DNA of 64,000 nt from Bacillus sp. sid0103 (GTDB lineage Bacteria; Bacillota; Bacilli; Bacillales_B; DSM-18226). Made by a program: the position numbers and the translations under genes. The stretch lies in NCBI RefSeq assembly GCF_019219025.1, contig NZ_JAHUWN010000010.1, positions 124,001 to 188,000 on the forward strand. Direction: 5' to 3'. The notes below the pieces were generated by a model, which was not told the origin of the DNA, did no database searches, and was given only the letters and a program-made list of their open reading frames with translations. This document shows, piece after piece, positions 36,023-45,683 of this stretch; position 1 is the first letter of the stretch; every line of letters begins with the position of its first letter.

Positions 36023-37306
36023 TTAGTTTTTGCTTGTAAACTGTTCTGCCTCGGTTGAACCTTTTAATGCGGTTGTTGATGAGGTTCCGCCTGTAATGAC
36101 CATGGAGACTTGGTCAAAGTAACCTGTACCTACTTCACGTTGGTGGCGTGTGGCTGTGTAGCCATATTTTTCGCTGTCGAATTCGGCTTGCTGCAATTCG
36201 GAATATGCTGCCATGCCGCGCTCTTTATAGCCGCGAGCCAGCTCGAACATGCCATAGTTTAGGGCGTGGAAGCCAGCAAGGGTAACGAATTGGAATTTGT
36301 AGCCCATTTTGCCAAGCTCGACTTGGAATTTTGCAATCGTTTCTTGATCGAGTTTCTTTTTCCAGTTGAAAGATGGTGAGCAGTTGTATGCGAGCAACTT
36401 GCCTGGGAACTGCTCGTGAATCGCTTCAGCAAACTGTCTTGCTTCCTCAAGATTTGGCTCAGAAGTTTCACACCAAACAAGATCAGCATATGGTGCATAC
36501 GCCAGCCCGCGAGCGATCGCTTGGTCGATTCCCGCTTTCACACGGAAGAATCCTTCACCTGTGCGTTCACCGGTAATAAACGGGGCATCATTCATGTCAA
36601 TATCACTGGTAATTAGGTCGGCTGCGTTCGCATCGGTCCGTGCTACCAGTACGGTTGGAACCCCCATAACATCGGCAGCTAGACGTGCGGCAATCAGGTT
36701 ACGAACCGCAGTTTGTGTTGGCAGCAAAACCTTCCCGCCTAAGTGACCACATTTTTTCTCTGATGAAAGTTGGTCTTCAAAGTGGACACCTGATGCACCG
36801 GCTTCAATCATGCCTTTCATTAATTCGAAACAGTTTAATTGACCGCCAAAGCCGGCTTCAGCATCTGCCACAATTGGAGCGAACCAATCGATTGAGTTAT
36901 CACCTTCGGAATGGTGGATTTGGTCTGCACGCTGTAAGGCTTGGTTAATCTTTTTCACCACATTTGGTACACTGTTTGCTGGGTATAAGCTTTGGTCAGG
37001 GTACATGTGTCCTGATAGGTTCGCATCGGCCGCAACTTGCCAGCCGCTTAAGTAGATTGCTTTCAGCCCTGCTTTTACTTGCTGGACTGCCTGATTCCCT
37101 GTTAAGGCACCAAGGGCGTTGACATAGTCTTCCTCATTTAATAGTTTCCAAAGTTTTTCAGATCCTTTTCGTGCCAGCGTATGCTCAATATCAATCGACC
37201 CACGCAGTTTAATAACATCCTCAGCACTATATGGTCTTGTAATCCCTTTCCAACGGCTATCCATTTCCCAGCTTTCTTGTAATTGCTCTACTCTTGAATC
37301 TGTCAT
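36023..37306 (-). CDS. aceA: Isocitrate lyase
   Basis: Isocitrate lyase splits isocitrate to glyoxylate and succinate, the first step of the glyoxylate bypass used on acetate or fatty acids. The catalytic loop [11 protein letters not shown] is intact near residue 190, with [13 protein letters not shown] and [11 protein letters not shown]. Length 427 is standard. The gene follows aceB by 74 bp and shares its transcript. The bypass is absent from B. subtilis 168 but present in several Bacillaceae. Confidence 0.97.
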   Translation of the reverse strand: MTDSRVEQLQESWEMDSRWKGITRPYSAEDVIKLRGSIDIEHTLARKGSEKLWKLLNEEDYVNALGALTGNQAVQQVKAGLKAIYLSGWQVAADANLSGHMYPDQSLYPANSVPNVVKKINQALQRADQIHHSEGDNSIDWFAPIVADAEAGFGGQLNCFELMKGMIEAGASGVHFEDQLSSEKKCGHLGGKVLLPTQTAVRNLIAARLAADVMGVPTVLVARTDANAADLITSDIDMNDAPFITGERTGEGFFRVKAGIDQAIARGLAYAPYADLVWCETSEPNLEEARQFAEAIHEQFPGKLLAYNCSPSFNWKKKLDQETIAKFQVELGKMGYKFQFVTLAGFHALNYGMFELARGYKERGMAAYSELQQAEFDSEKYGYTATRHQREVGTGYFDQVSMVITGGTSSTTALKGSTEAEQFTSKN

Positions 37307-37380
37307 TTTCTATTCCTCCTATTAATCTATTAAGTATTTTTTATATCTTGATAACGCTTAATGAGTACTTCCATTTCTCT

Positions 37381-38973
37381 TTAGATATACTCATACCCTG
37401 GCAGGGTTAAAAATTCAGCAAACTCATCCTTTAAGATCAACCGATCAAACAGTTCTACGGCTTCATCGAATCGGCCATTTTCAAATGCCTGTGCCCCAAT
37501 TTCCTGTTTGATATTTTCTAATTCCTCTTCCTTAAATTGCTCATACATTTCCACTGTGACTTTTCGCCCGTCATTTAGGATACCTTTTGGATGGCGAATC
37601 CATTGCCACAGCTGGGCACGAGAAATTTCTGCGGTTGCTGCATCCTCCATCAAGTTGTGAATAGGAGCAGCGCCATTGCCTCTTAGCCACGAAGCCACAT
37701 ACTGAATCCCGACATTTATATTCAAACGAACGCCTTCTTCTGTAATAGTGCCCCCTGGTGACTCAAGTAAATCTTGTGCTGTCACTGTAATTTTCTTCTG
37801 TTTACTGGTGTGGATCTGGTTAGCCACCGGCATTTCGCGGTTGAATACCTCCAGGGCAACTGGCACGAGGCCTGGGTGTGCCACCCATGTTCCATCATGA
37901 CCGTCACGTGCTTCGCGCTCTTTATCGGCTCGAACCTTAGCAAAAGCTTCCTCGTTTGCAGTCGGGTTATTGCGAATTGGAATTTGTGCAGCCATCCCGC
38001 CGATTGCCGGTGCCTTGCGGCAGTGACAGGTTTGAATCGTAAGCAACGAATACGAACGCATGAATGGAGCCGTCATCGTGACCTGTGAGCGATCAGGTAA
38101 AATGACATCCTTGTGATGACGCAGCTTTTTCAAGTAACTGAAGATATAATCCCATCTGCCGCAATTCAATCCAGCGGAGTGATCTCTTAGCTCAAATAAA
38201 ATCTCATTCATTTCAAAGGCGCCCATGATGGTTTCCAGTAAGACTGTTGCTTTAATGGTTCCATTCGGAATTCCCAGCTTCTCTTGCGCAAATACAAATA
38301 CATCATTCCAAAGCCGTGCCTCCAAGTGACTTTCCAGCTTTGGGAGGTAAAAATAGGGACCGGTTCCCCTCGTAAGCAGTTGGTTCACATTATGGAAAAA
38401 GTACATCCCAAAATCGAAGAAACTTCCTGAGATAGGCTTGCTATCTAGCAAAATATGTTTTTCTTCTAAATGCAGGCCGCGTGGCCGCACAAACAGTACC
38501 GCTGTCTTTTCATTTAGTGCATATTTTTTTCCATTGGCATTTTCATAAGATATCGTCCGATTTACTGCATCTCTTAAATTGATTTGTCCTTCGACGATGT
38601 TTTCCCATGTCGGTGAAGTAGCGTCTTCGCAATCAGCCATAAAAACTTTTGCACCCGAGTTCAAAGCGTTAATCACCATTTTTCGATCGGTCGGACCGGT
38701 AATTTCGACTCGGCGATCCTGCAGGTCATCCGGAAGAGGAGCAATCGTCCAGTCCCCATTCCGAATATGCTTAGTCTCCGGAAGGAAATCTGGCAATGTA
38801 CCACTATTCATTTCCGCTTGGCGTTTTTGCCTGTACTGTAACAGTTCCACTCTTCTTCCGCCAAACTTTCGCTCCAGCTCTTCAATAAAATTTAATGCCT
38901 CTGGTGTTAAAATCTCTTCGTATTGGGCTTTCACGGCCCCGACCACTTCAATACCTGTTGTTTGCGTCGACAT
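37381..38973 (-). CDS. aceB: Malate synthase A
   Basis: Malate synthase condenses glyoxylate with acetyl-CoA to malate, completing the glyoxylate bypass started by aceA. The 530-residue sequence has the AceB features [44 protein letters not shown] and the C-terminal [23 protein letters not shown]. The ATG follows AGAGGTGATG. A large inverted repeat at 38991-39032 spans the likely promoter. Confidence 0.97.
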   Translation of the reverse strand: MSTQTTGIEVVGAVKAQYEEILTPEALNFIEELERKFGGRRVELLQYRQKRQAEMNSGTLPDFLPETKHIRNGDWTIAPLPDDLQDRRVEITGPTDRKMVINALNSGAKVFMADCEDATSPTWENIVEGQINLRDAVNRTISYENANGKKYALNEKTAVLFVRPRGLHLEEKHILLDSKPISGSFFDFGMYFFHNVNQLLTRGTGPYFYLPKLESHLEARLWNDVFVFAQEKLGIPNGTIKATVLLETIMGAFEMNEILFELRDHSAGLNCGRWDYIFSYLKKLRHHKDVILPDRSQVTMTAPFMRSYSLLTIQTCHCRKAPAIGGMAAQIPIRNNPTANEEAFAKVRADKEREARDGHDGTWVAHPGLVPVALEVFNREMPVANQIHTSKQKKITVTAQDLLESPGGTITEEGVRLNINVGIQYVASWLRGNGAAPIHNLMEDAATAEISRAQLWQWIRHPKGILNDGRKVTVEMYEQFKEEELENIKQEIGAQAFENGRFDEAVELFDRLILKDEFAEFLTLPGYEYI

Positions 38974-38990
38974 GAATTACATCACCTCTT

Positions 38991-39032
38991 TGTTATAATA
39001 CAGAAACTTTCTACGTTTTGTATTATATAACA
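38991..39032 (-). promoter_or_regulatory. Inverted repeat in the aceBA promoter region
   Basis: TGTTATAATACA (38991-39002) and TGTATTATATAACA (39019-39032) are inverted copies that differ by a 2-bp insertion. They bracket a 16-bp centre and contain -10-like hexamers; the site lies 18-59 bp before the aceB start and could be an operator. Confidence 0.4.
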
Positions 39033-39121
39033 CGCATTTTAAAAATGGAACTACTTTTCTGAAAATTTTATAAAAATAGGTAAATACTCCCTGTCCTCTT
39101 TCTCGGAAGGATAAATGTCCA

Positions 39122-39153
39122 TAAAAAAAAGAATGTCAACGGATTGACATTCT
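39122..39153 (-). terminator. Terminator of the nirBD-siroheme operon
   Basis: AAGAATGTCAA and TTGACATTCTT form a perfect 11-bp stem with a 4-nt loop; on the minus strand a run of eight T follows. It lies 20 bp after the sirC stop. Confidence 0.88.
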
Positions 39154-39172
39154 TCCTTTATTCTCGCGTTTC

Positions 39173-39790
39173 TTAACGAAGCGATTCATATAAATGCATA
39201 AAATCCCTTTCCCGATGATCACTAGTTAAGAACTCCGGGCTCACGATAGACTTTAATAGTTTTCTCTTTAGCGATGCATTGGCTACTTCCTTCAGAATCC
39301 ATTTTCGTTTCGAAGAAAGAAAGTTAAGGTAGGCCTCATAGGAATCATCGAACTGCTGCTCGAGCTGCTCGCGGATTTTTCTGGCCAGAGTTGGACTGGC
39401 CCCTCCTGTTGAGATGGCAATACTCAAATGTCCGCGTTGAACGTGGGCAGGGACATGGAAAGTGGAGCCATCTGGATCATCGGCAATCGTTACAAGTTGG
39501 TGAGCATTAACCGATTTCCGAATCGACTGATTGATCTCACGATTATTGGTGGCTGCAAAAATAAGGAATGCATCAGCAATGTCACTGTCTGTAAAAGACT
39601 TTTGTTTCCACGTGATTCTTCCGTCCCGACTAAGCCTTTGAATTTCTTCTGTTGCCTCCGGACTGACGACGACGATTTCTGCACCGGTATCAAGCAAGCC
39701 TGTCACCTTCCGCTCGGCTACGTTCCCGCCTCCTATAACAACGACTCTTTTCCCTTCTAACCTTAGCATAACTGGATAGCCTGCATTCAT
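39173..39790 (-). CDS. sirC: Precorrin-2 dehydrogenase (siroheme branch)
   Basis: This NAD-dependent enzyme oxidises precorrin-2 to sirohydrochlorin on the way to siroheme, the nitrite reductase cofactor. The Rossmann motif VVVIGGGNVAERKV and the substrate region GGASPTLARKIREQLEQQ match YlnF/SirC and the N-terminus of Met8/CysG. It has 205 residues and no ferrochelatase domain, so iron insertion needs another enzyme not in the window. It begins three bases after the cobA stop, the last gene of the nirB operon. Confidence 0.9.
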   Translation of the reverse strand: MNAGYPVMLRLEGKRVVVIGGGNVAERKVTGLLDTGAEIVVVSPEATEEIQRLSRDGRITWKQKSFTDSDIADAFLIFAATNNREINQSIRKSVNAHQLVTIADDPDGSTFHVPAHVQRGHLSIAISTGGASPTLARKIREQLEQQFDDSYEAYLNFLSSKRKWILKEVANASLKRKLLKSIVSPEFLTSDHRERDFMHLYESLR

Positions 39791-39793
39791 TCT

Positions 39794-41242
39794 TTACACT
39801 TCCTCAATGGGCAGGGCTACTAAATAGTCCACTAAAGCTTCCTTGGTTGGATGTGCAGGCTGGCCATGTGAAGGAATGCCTGCACTTTCAACAGCCGCCT
39901 CCGTTTGTTTGCCCATGCTGATCACTTGCAGCCCTTTCAACAGATCAGTGGTATCCAAATCACAGTCATTTAACGCTTTTACAAACAATTCAACCGAAGC
40001 ACTGCTTGGAAATACCATCGTGTTCAGGTTAGCTTCATCCAACATTCTTTTAAAAAGAGGCAGGAACTGCTGATCCAGTTCTTTCTTGCTGGTCACCATG
40101 ATATCCGCTGAATCATATTCTCTTTTCAAAAGGCAATTATCTCCGACAATGAGCAAAACCTCGGAATCTTGCATCTCATCCGCATGGTCAGCCAAAAATC
40201 CACGCTTCCTAAGCGCCTTTATCGATTTAATGGAAGCACCATAAAAGGCAGCACGAATGGTTCGAATATCGATGTCATGCTCCATTATCGCCGTAAAAAA
40301 TTCATCGACACTTTCTGGTGAGGTAAAGAGAATGTTTTCATAGGAAGCCACCTTCGTTAGATCAATCGGCAGCATGTTTTTTTTCCATTTTGGAAATTCA
40401 ATCACGTCTGCTCCCTGATCGATTAATGCTTTTGCTAATTCACTAGAGCCTTCACTCGTACGGGCCAGCAGAATTTGTCGTCCATATAGAGGCAATTTCT
40501 CGAACCAACTGATTTTTTCACGAAGGGAGATGACGTTACCAACTAAAATAATTGACGGGTTGCTAAACTTGGCCTCCAAGACCTTTTCTGAAATATCCGC
40601 AAGCGTCCCTTGCAAGGTTTTTTGACGGCCAAATGTACCCCATTGAATCAAAATAACAGGTGTCGACGATGGTTTACCGTAGTTGATGAGATTTTCGCAA
40701 ATAAACGGTAAATTGCTGACTCCCATATAAAATGCAATCGTATCGACACCACGGGCCAATCCTTCCCAGTCTAGCACAGGTTTGCCCTCTTTCGATTTAT
40801 CATGGGCGGTAACCACTGCAAATGATTCTGCATATTCACGGTGAGTAACAGGAATTCCTGCATAAAGCGGGGCTGCTATCCCCGATGTAATACCAGGAAC
40901 AATTTCAAATGGAATTTGATGTTCGGCAAGGGCGGCTGCTTCTTCACCAACTCTGCCAAAAACGCCAGGATCTCCTCCTTTTAAGCGGACAACCCGCTTT
41001 CCTTCAAGCGCCTTCTCCACCAAAAGTTCATTGATATTCCCTTGGCGTATAATGTGGCGATTAGGTAATTTACCGCAGTAGATCAACTCACAATCGGCCG
41101 GAGCAAACTCCAATAATTTGGGATTGGCAAGCCGATCATATAAAATGACTTCGGCATGCTTAATGGCCTCCATGCCTTTGATGGTGATTAATCGTATGTC
41201 CCCGGGTCCTGCTCCCACTAAAAATACTTTTCCTGTCTTCAT
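39794..41242 (-). CDS. cobA: Uroporphyrinogen-III C-methyltransferase fused to uroporphyrinogen-III synthase domain
   Basis: The first ~245 residues are a SUMT methyltransferase: VGAGPGDIRLITIKG, VRLKGGDPGVFGR, PGITSGIAAPLYAGIPVTHR and the C-terminal NPSIILVGNV. Residues ~250-480 are a HemD-like uroporphyrinogen-III synthase domain (GRQILLARTSEGSSELAKAL... MVFPSSASVELF), a fusion also seen in Bacillus NasF. It makes precorrin-2 for siroheme. It lies between nirD and sirC in the same operon. Whether the HemD part is active is uncertain; it is quite divergent. Confidence 0.93.
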   Translation of the reverse strand: MKTGKVFLVGAGPGDIRLITIKGMEAIKHAEVILYDRLANPKLLEFAPADCELIYCGKLPNRHIIRQGNINELLVEKALEGKRVVRLKGGDPGVFGRVGEEAAALAEHQIPFEIVPGITSGIAAPLYAGIPVTHREYAESFAVVTAHDKSKEGKPVLDWEGLARGVDTIAFYMGVSNLPFICENLINYGKPSSTPVILIQWGTFGRQKTLQGTLADISEKVLEAKFSNPSIILVGNVISLREKISWFEKLPLYGRQILLARTSEGSSELAKALIDQGADVIEFPKWKKNMLPIDLTKVASYENILFTSPESVDEFFTAIMEHDIDIRTIRAAFYGASIKSIKALRKRGFLADHADEMQDSEVLLIVGDNCLLKREYDSADIMVTSKKELDQQFLPLFKRMLDEANLNTMVFPSSASVELFVKALNDCDLDTTDLLKGLQVISMGKQTEAAVESAGIPSHGQPAHPTKEALVDYLVALPIEEV

Positions 41243-41269
41243 CCTGCAGCAATCCTTCCCATTTCCTAC

Positions 41270-41590
41270 TTATCTGATAATAAACACGATATCATCCACT
41301 AATTCTACCTTAAATGTCCGCACTTGACCTTCATCCGGTGCCTGTACTTTACCATCTTTTAATGATATTTTCCAATCATAAACGGGGCAATATACATATT
41401 CTCCACTTACAAGCCCTTCAGAAAGAACCCCGCCTTTTGGATGCGGACTACGATCTTCAATCGCGTAAACCTCTCCGTTTGTTAATTTAAATAACGCAAT
41501 ATCCGTGGCATCGATTTTAAGCGAATAGCCAGACCTAACTTTTATTTTGGAATAGTTTGCAACTGGAATTCGTGTTATAGTTTGAAGCAT
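41270..41590 (-). CDS. nirD: Nitrite reductase small subunit NirD
   Basis: NirD (NasE) is the small subunit of NADH-dependent siroheme nitrite reductase. It has a Rieske-like fold (SPHPKGGVLSEGLVSGEYVYCPVYDWKISLKDG) but the Cys/His cluster ligands are absent, as is normal for NirD. Length 106 matches NasE. It follows nirB by six bases. Confidence 0.95.
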   Translation of the reverse strand: MLQTITRIPVANYSKIKVRSGYSLKIDATDIALFKLTNGEVYAIEDRSPHPKGGVLSEGLVSGEYVYCPVYDWKISLKDGKVQAPDEGQVRTFKVELVDDIVFIIR

Positions 41591-41596
41591 ATTGAA

Positions 41597-44011
41597 TCAC
41601 TCCCCAACCTTGATGGTGTGTTTTGTATAATATTTATCTTGAATTTCATCACTTTGAATCGCTTCATTCCAAGGCTCGATATACTTTTTCAATGTTTTAT
41701 CCATGCGCTCGTTCAAGGCTTTCCTTGTTTCCTCGTTGGCAAGAACTTCTCTCACATGGTCCAGGCCTACACGTTCTACCCATTTAGAAGTACGCTCCAA
41801 ATAATGAGCTGTTTCACGGTAGTATTGCAGGTAGGCACCTGTCATTTCCATCACTTCGTCCTGTGTTTTCACAATACATAAAAGGTCTCCGGCTCGGAGG
41901 TCGACCCCGCCATTACCAGCCACATAAATCTCCCAACCGCCATCAATGCCGACAAATCCAATGTCTTTGATGCCTGCTTCAGAGCAGTTTCTCGGGCAGG
42001 CAGACACACCCATTTTTACTTTATGCGGTGTATCGAGGCGTTCAAATTTCTTTTCTAGTTCAATCCCGAGTGCCATTGAATCTTGTGTACCATAGCGGCA
42101 GAATTGTGCGCCGACGCAAGTTTTCACCGTACGAAGTGTTTTTCCATATGCATAACCAGATGGCATATCTAGCTCTTCCCACATAGCTGGCAGGTCTTCT
42201 TTTTTCACCCCGAACAAGCCAATTCGCTGTCCGCCTGTTAATTTCACAAGCGGAACCTCATACTTTTCGGCAACCTCGGCGATCTTTTTCAAATCAGCGG
42301 CAGTTGTTACCCCACCGTACATTCTTGGGACAACTGAGTAAGTCCCATCTTTTTGAATATTTGCATGCATTTTTTCATTTACGAGACGAGAGTCACGGTC
42401 ATCTTTGTATTCATCCATGTGAATCATCCCGAGGTAGTAGTTGATGGCCGGACGGCATTTGGTACAACCTTCCTCATTGTTCCACTCAAGTACATTCATG
42501 ACTTCTTTCACACTTGTTAAGCCCTTTTCTTTAATTTCGGCCACTACTTCATCACGGCTTAGGATTGTGCACCCACAAAGGCTAGTTTTTTGTGCTGCTG
42601 CTTCATCAAATTGGTCCCCAAGTGTGTGAACGAGAATATTGCTTACCATCGGTTTACAACGTCCGCAGGAACGGCCGGCGTTCGTACAATGGCTCACTTG
42701 ATCTAATGTTGTTAACCCTTGTGTTTTAATGGCTTCAACAATGGCGCCTTTTGTACCCCCATTACAGCCGCACACTAATTCATCATTCGGCATCGAAGCG
42801 ACATCGTCAGTGCCGCCTTCTGCACTGCATTCTGTATGGAAGATTGACACTCCGCTGATGTCTTCTTTTTTAGTCAGCATCCGATATAATCTAGTACTAT
42901 CTTTTGTGTCACCATAAAGGACAATCCCTACGATAAGGTTGTTTCTAGTTAACACTCGTTTATAGAGACCTTCGTACTCATTGTAGATCATAATAGATTT
43001 GGTAGTACCATCTTTAAAGATTTCTCCTGCAGAGAAGAGAGAAACGCCAGCAACCTTTAACTGGGTACCTGTAACAGAACCTTCATATGGATTCGTATCG
43101 ATTCCGCAAATGCGGCTGGCAAGGATTTTTCCTTGTTCATATAAAGGGGCAACCAAACCATAGACAATCTCCCGGTGCTCCGCACATTCTCCAACTGCAT
43201 ATACATGCGGGACACTTGTTTCCATGAAGTCATTAACGACAATGCCTCGATTCACATAGATACCGCTGGTTTTAGCCACTTCCGTATTTGACTTAATCCC
43301 AATCGCCATAACAACCAAGTCAGCATCCACTTGTGAGCCATCTTTAAAGCAGATACCCGTCACACGTTCGTCGCCAAGAATTTCAACCGTTTCTTTTTCC
43401 ATTAAGAAGTTCATACCTTGTGCTTCTAGTTCCGCTTTTAGTAAAGAGGAAGCAACCGAATCGAGCTGGCGCTCCATTAGATGCGGCATGAGATGGACGA
43501 CATCGACTGTCATCCCTAAGTTCAGCAGGCCTCTTGCAGCTTCCAGTCCGAGGAGCCCGCCGCCGATGACAACAGCCTTTTTATAGTGTTCTGCTGATTT
43601 GATCATCATTTCACAATCATGGATGTCTCGAAACCCTGTCACACCTTTTTTATCTGCCCCGGGGATCGGAAGAATGAAAGATTTCGAGCCAGTAGCGATA
43701 ATCAAATCATCATATTTGACTTCCCTGCCAAGATCACTAACAACACGTTTGTTCTCCACATCAATCTTAACTACTGCTTCACCCATAAATAATTGAATAT
43801 TGTTTTCTGTATACCAATCTAGGGGGGTAATGATGATATCTTCAAAGTTTGTATCCCCTTGAAGGATATTTGATAGTTTAATCCGATTGTAGTTTGGATA
43901 CGGCTCTTGGCCAAAAATAGTTATCTCAAAGGGTTCAGTTGATGCTTTTAGAATTTCTTCAATCGTTCTAATGCCTGCCATCCCGTTCCCAATAATCACT
44001 AGTTTTTTCAT
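41597..44011 (-). CDS. nirB: Nitrite reductase large subunit NirB
   Basis: NirB reduces nitrite to ammonium with NADH. Domain order: FAD/NADH oxidoreductase (IGNGMAGIRTIEEI; GGGLLGLEAARGLL), two BFD-type 2Fe-2S regions (VCGCNGGTKGAIVEA; CTNAGRSCGRCKP; LCGCTILSRDEV), then the sulfite/nitrite reductase half with the 4Fe-4S/siroheme cysteines (CVGAQFCRYG; CPRNCSEAGIKD). The 804 residues match B. subtilis NasD. It leads the nirB-nirD-cobA-sirC operon. Upstream are two FNR-type sites, indicating oxygen control rather than the nitrogen-limited TnrA control of B. subtilis nasD. Confidence 0.97.
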   Translation of the reverse strand: MKKLVIIGNGMAGIRTIEEILKASTEPFEITIFGQEPYPNYNRIKLSNILQGDTNFEDIIITPLDWYTENNIQLFMGEAVVKIDVENKRVVSDLGREVKYDDLIIATGSKSFILPIPGADKKGVTGFRDIHDCEMMIKSAEHYKKAVVIGGGLLGLEAARGLLNLGMTVDVVHLMPHLMERQLDSVASSLLKAELEAQGMNFLMEKETVEILGDERVTGICFKDGSQVDADLVVMAIGIKSNTEVAKTSGIYVNRGIVVNDFMETSVPHVYAVGECAEHREIVYGLVAPLYEQGKILASRICGIDTNPYEGSVTGTQLKVAGVSLFSAGEIFKDGTTKSIMIYNEYEGLYKRVLTRNNLIVGIVLYGDTKDSTRLYRMLTKKEDISGVSIFHTECSAEGGTDDVASMPNDELVCGCNGGTKGAIVEAIKTQGLTTLDQVSHCTNAGRSCGRCKPMVSNILVHTLGDQFDEAAAQKTSLCGCTILSRDEVVAEIKEKGLTSVKEVMNVLEWNNEEGCTKCRPAINYYLGMIHMDEYKDDRDSRLVNEKMHANIQKDGTYSVVPRMYGGVTTAADLKKIAEVAEKYEVPLVKLTGGQRIGLFGVKKEDLPAMWEELDMPSGYAYGKTLRTVKTCVGAQFCRYGTQDSMALGIELEKKFERLDTPHKVKMGVSACPRNCSEAGIKDIGFVGIDGGWEIYVAGNGGVDLRAGDLLCIVKTQDEVMEMTGAYLQYYRETAHYLERTSKWVERVGLDHVREVLANEETRKALNERMDKTLKKYIEPWNEAIQSDEIQDKYYTKHTIKVGE

Positions 44012-44068
44012 TTTTGGATCGCTCCTTATATATTAAATCATAATTATTAAGGTTTTCTTTATAGTTAA

Positions 44069-44140
44069 ATTGTAAATGCTAGAGTTCATAAAAATTGTGA
44101 AGTACGTCACTTTCCAACACAATATGTGAATGATTTCACA
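44069..44140 (-). promoter_or_regulatory. FNR-type control region of the nirB operon
   Basis: TGTGAATGATTTCACA (44125-44140) is a perfect TGTGA-N6-TCACA Fnr site. A second, TGTGAAGTACGTCACT (44096-44111), has one mismatch. A -10-like TACAAT (minus strand, 44069-44074) puts the second site at -41.5, the class II activation position, and the first at -70.5. Confidence 0.7.
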
Positions 44141-44164
44141 TTTTTGTCATAGTATCGGTCCAAA

Positions 44165-44196
44165 CAAAAAAATAGCATACCAATGTATGCTATTTT
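44165..44196. terminator. Bidirectional terminator after the 44200 gene
   Basis: AAAATAGCATAC pairs with GTATGCTATTTT around a 4-nt loop; the minus strand continues with a T-run. Confidence 0.75.
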
Positions 44197-44199
44197 CGC

Positions 44200-45186
44200 C
44201 TAAACTACCTTTTTTTCTGTTTTTTGTAATGGAAATGGTTTAATCAATCCAATTATAACCGGAACCAGTACACCAATGACTGCAACCGGTACAAGCTCCC
44301 ATAGTTCCAAAGGCGGTGTTATCAGTAAACCTGAGGTGTGAATCAGATACAAAACAAGAAAGTAAACAGCACTGCCGACAAATCCTGCAATCCGACTGTC
44401 TTTTCTAATCAATAAATAGGCCAACGGGATCAATAATAATGTTATTGGAACATAGGAGGTTGGATACCCAACCGTGGCAAAAATGGCTTTTCCAACAAAT
44501 CGTAACAGGATATAAAGAGACGCCGCCATCACAGGGATTGTATAATCGCGACAATAGCGAATGATTAAAATCGTGAGGAGAGCAACCATTAGGACGGAAT
44601 AAATCGGATAGACCCATTCAGGAATGCCTCCAAAAATCTGTGAAGCAGGATCAGAGATTAATTCCAGGATTTCCTTTGAGGCAATCGAGTTTCCGTGAAT
44701 GTATTGATCATAAGAAATCGCTCCGTTCTCCTGCTGCATGTTCGGGAACATCAAGCATTCAAGGAGATACATGGCAAACCAAGTATGAAGTGACTTCCAT
44801 GACGGTTGAATTTCTTTCGTATGCAAAAAGTACCCGCGCCATACTCCAAAAATCATTATATCTGTCCCGATATAATAAATAAAATGGGTGGGGCTCCAGG
44901 TGGTTAAATCAATTCCAAATGCAATATGGTACGTAAAATCTAAGGGAATTCCAATAAGGAATAAAATGTATCCGATCGTAATTAAATTTCTAGAAAACCG
45001 GTCCATATATTGCGGACGCCGCCACTCTTGAAATAACAAAAAGGCCCCTAAGATAAATCCAATGGTATTGACAATATGGGGAATCGAATATTCCTCAAAC
45101 AAATATTTAAAATGATAAGAAGCATCCCATGCCGACCCAATGAATTTCAACAGAAAGGCAAGTACCCACAAACGGTAATATTTCAA
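44200..45186 (-). CDS. Unknown multi-pass membrane protein
   Basis: I do not recognise this protein of about 328 residues. It has eight or more hydrophobic spans. Two similar, His-containing motifs at span ends stand out: GSAWDASYHFKYLFEEYSIPH near the start and IPLDFTYHIAFGIDLTTWSPTH near residue 110, suggesting a metal or heme site or an internal duplication. The likely start is a TTG at 45186, nine bases after AGGGGAG; the ATG three codons earlier touches that site. It follows a two-span protein gene by 23 bp, and both stand between the nitrite operon and a YtkA-like lipoprotein. Confidence 0.65.
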   Translation of the reverse strand: MKYYRLWVLAFLLKFIGSAWDASYHFKYLFEEYSIPHIVNTIGFILGAFLLFQEWRRPQYMDRFSRNLITIGYILFLIGIPLDFTYHIAFGIDLTTWSPTHFIYYIGTDIMIFGVWRGYFLHTKEIQPSWKSLHTWFAMYLLECLMFPNMQQENGAISYDQYIHGNSIASKEILELISDPASQIFGGIPEWVYPIYSVLMVALLTILIIRYCRDYTIPVMAASLYILLRFVGKAIFATVGYPTSYVPITLLLIPLAYLLIRKDSRIAGFVGSAVYFLVLYLIHTSGLLITPPLELWELVPVAVIGVLVPVIIGLIKPFPLQKTEKKVV

Positions 45187-45209
45187 CGATATCATCTCCC
45201 CTCTTTTGC

Positions 45210-45437
45210 TTATCCAAGCAAATCGAAAATATCTCCAAAGATGGCGATAAGGATATAATTTATGGCTAAAGCAATCGCAAACGTAATTCCCGCAACCCGA
45301 ACAGGTTTCTGTCGAAATAATTTATAGATAAATACAATACCTGCGGAGACAACAAAAATATTACAAATTAAAAATGTCCAAAGTAAACTTTCACTATGTT
45401 CCACTGTTGTGACGTGTAATAGGTATAATGGAATCAA
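45210..45437 (-). CDS. Small two-span membrane protein
   Basis: The 75-residue protein has two hydrophobic segments (about 18-37 and 48-68) with a basic cytoplasmic loop (YKLFRQKPVR). The start at a TTG (45437) is preferred because GGAGG lies nine bases upstream; a GTG six codons earlier contains that site. It is probably co-transcribed with the multi-span protein gene at 44200. Family not recognised. Confidence 0.55.
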   Translation of the reverse strand: MIPLYLLHVTTVEHSESLLWTFLICNIFVVSAGIVFIYKLFRQKPVRVAGITFAIALAINYILIAIFGDIFDLLG

Positions 45438-45683
45438 TTTTACAATCCTCCACACTTTTACTTCCTAACTGCCTTTTCTCTATATTATCATTATTTTTAA
45501 TATATGGGACTTTTTAATTACATAAAATTCTTGCATTGGTTGAATTAGGTAATGTATTTTTAAAAAGTAGGCTGTGCTATACTTGCATATTGATTTCCGC
45601 TTTCAATCAACATTGCTAAAATATCAACAATAACCATTAACACAGCCAAAAAGTAAGAGTGTCTATGATTGGGGGATATTCCA

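Noticed and set aside
37774..38088. 104-codon plus-strand frame
   Set aside because: Antisense to the conserved aceB gene; Cys/His-rich composition typical of reverse-strand reading.
41270..41590. Rieske iron-sulfur protein
   Set aside because: The Cys-His cluster ligands are missing and the gene lies beside nirB, so it is NirD, which has the Rieske fold without the cluster.
44125..44140. TnrA site for the nitrite operon
   Set aside because: TnrA sites have TGTNA-N7-TNACA (17 bp). This one is 16 bp with a 6-bp centre, fitting FNR/CRP-type proteins better.
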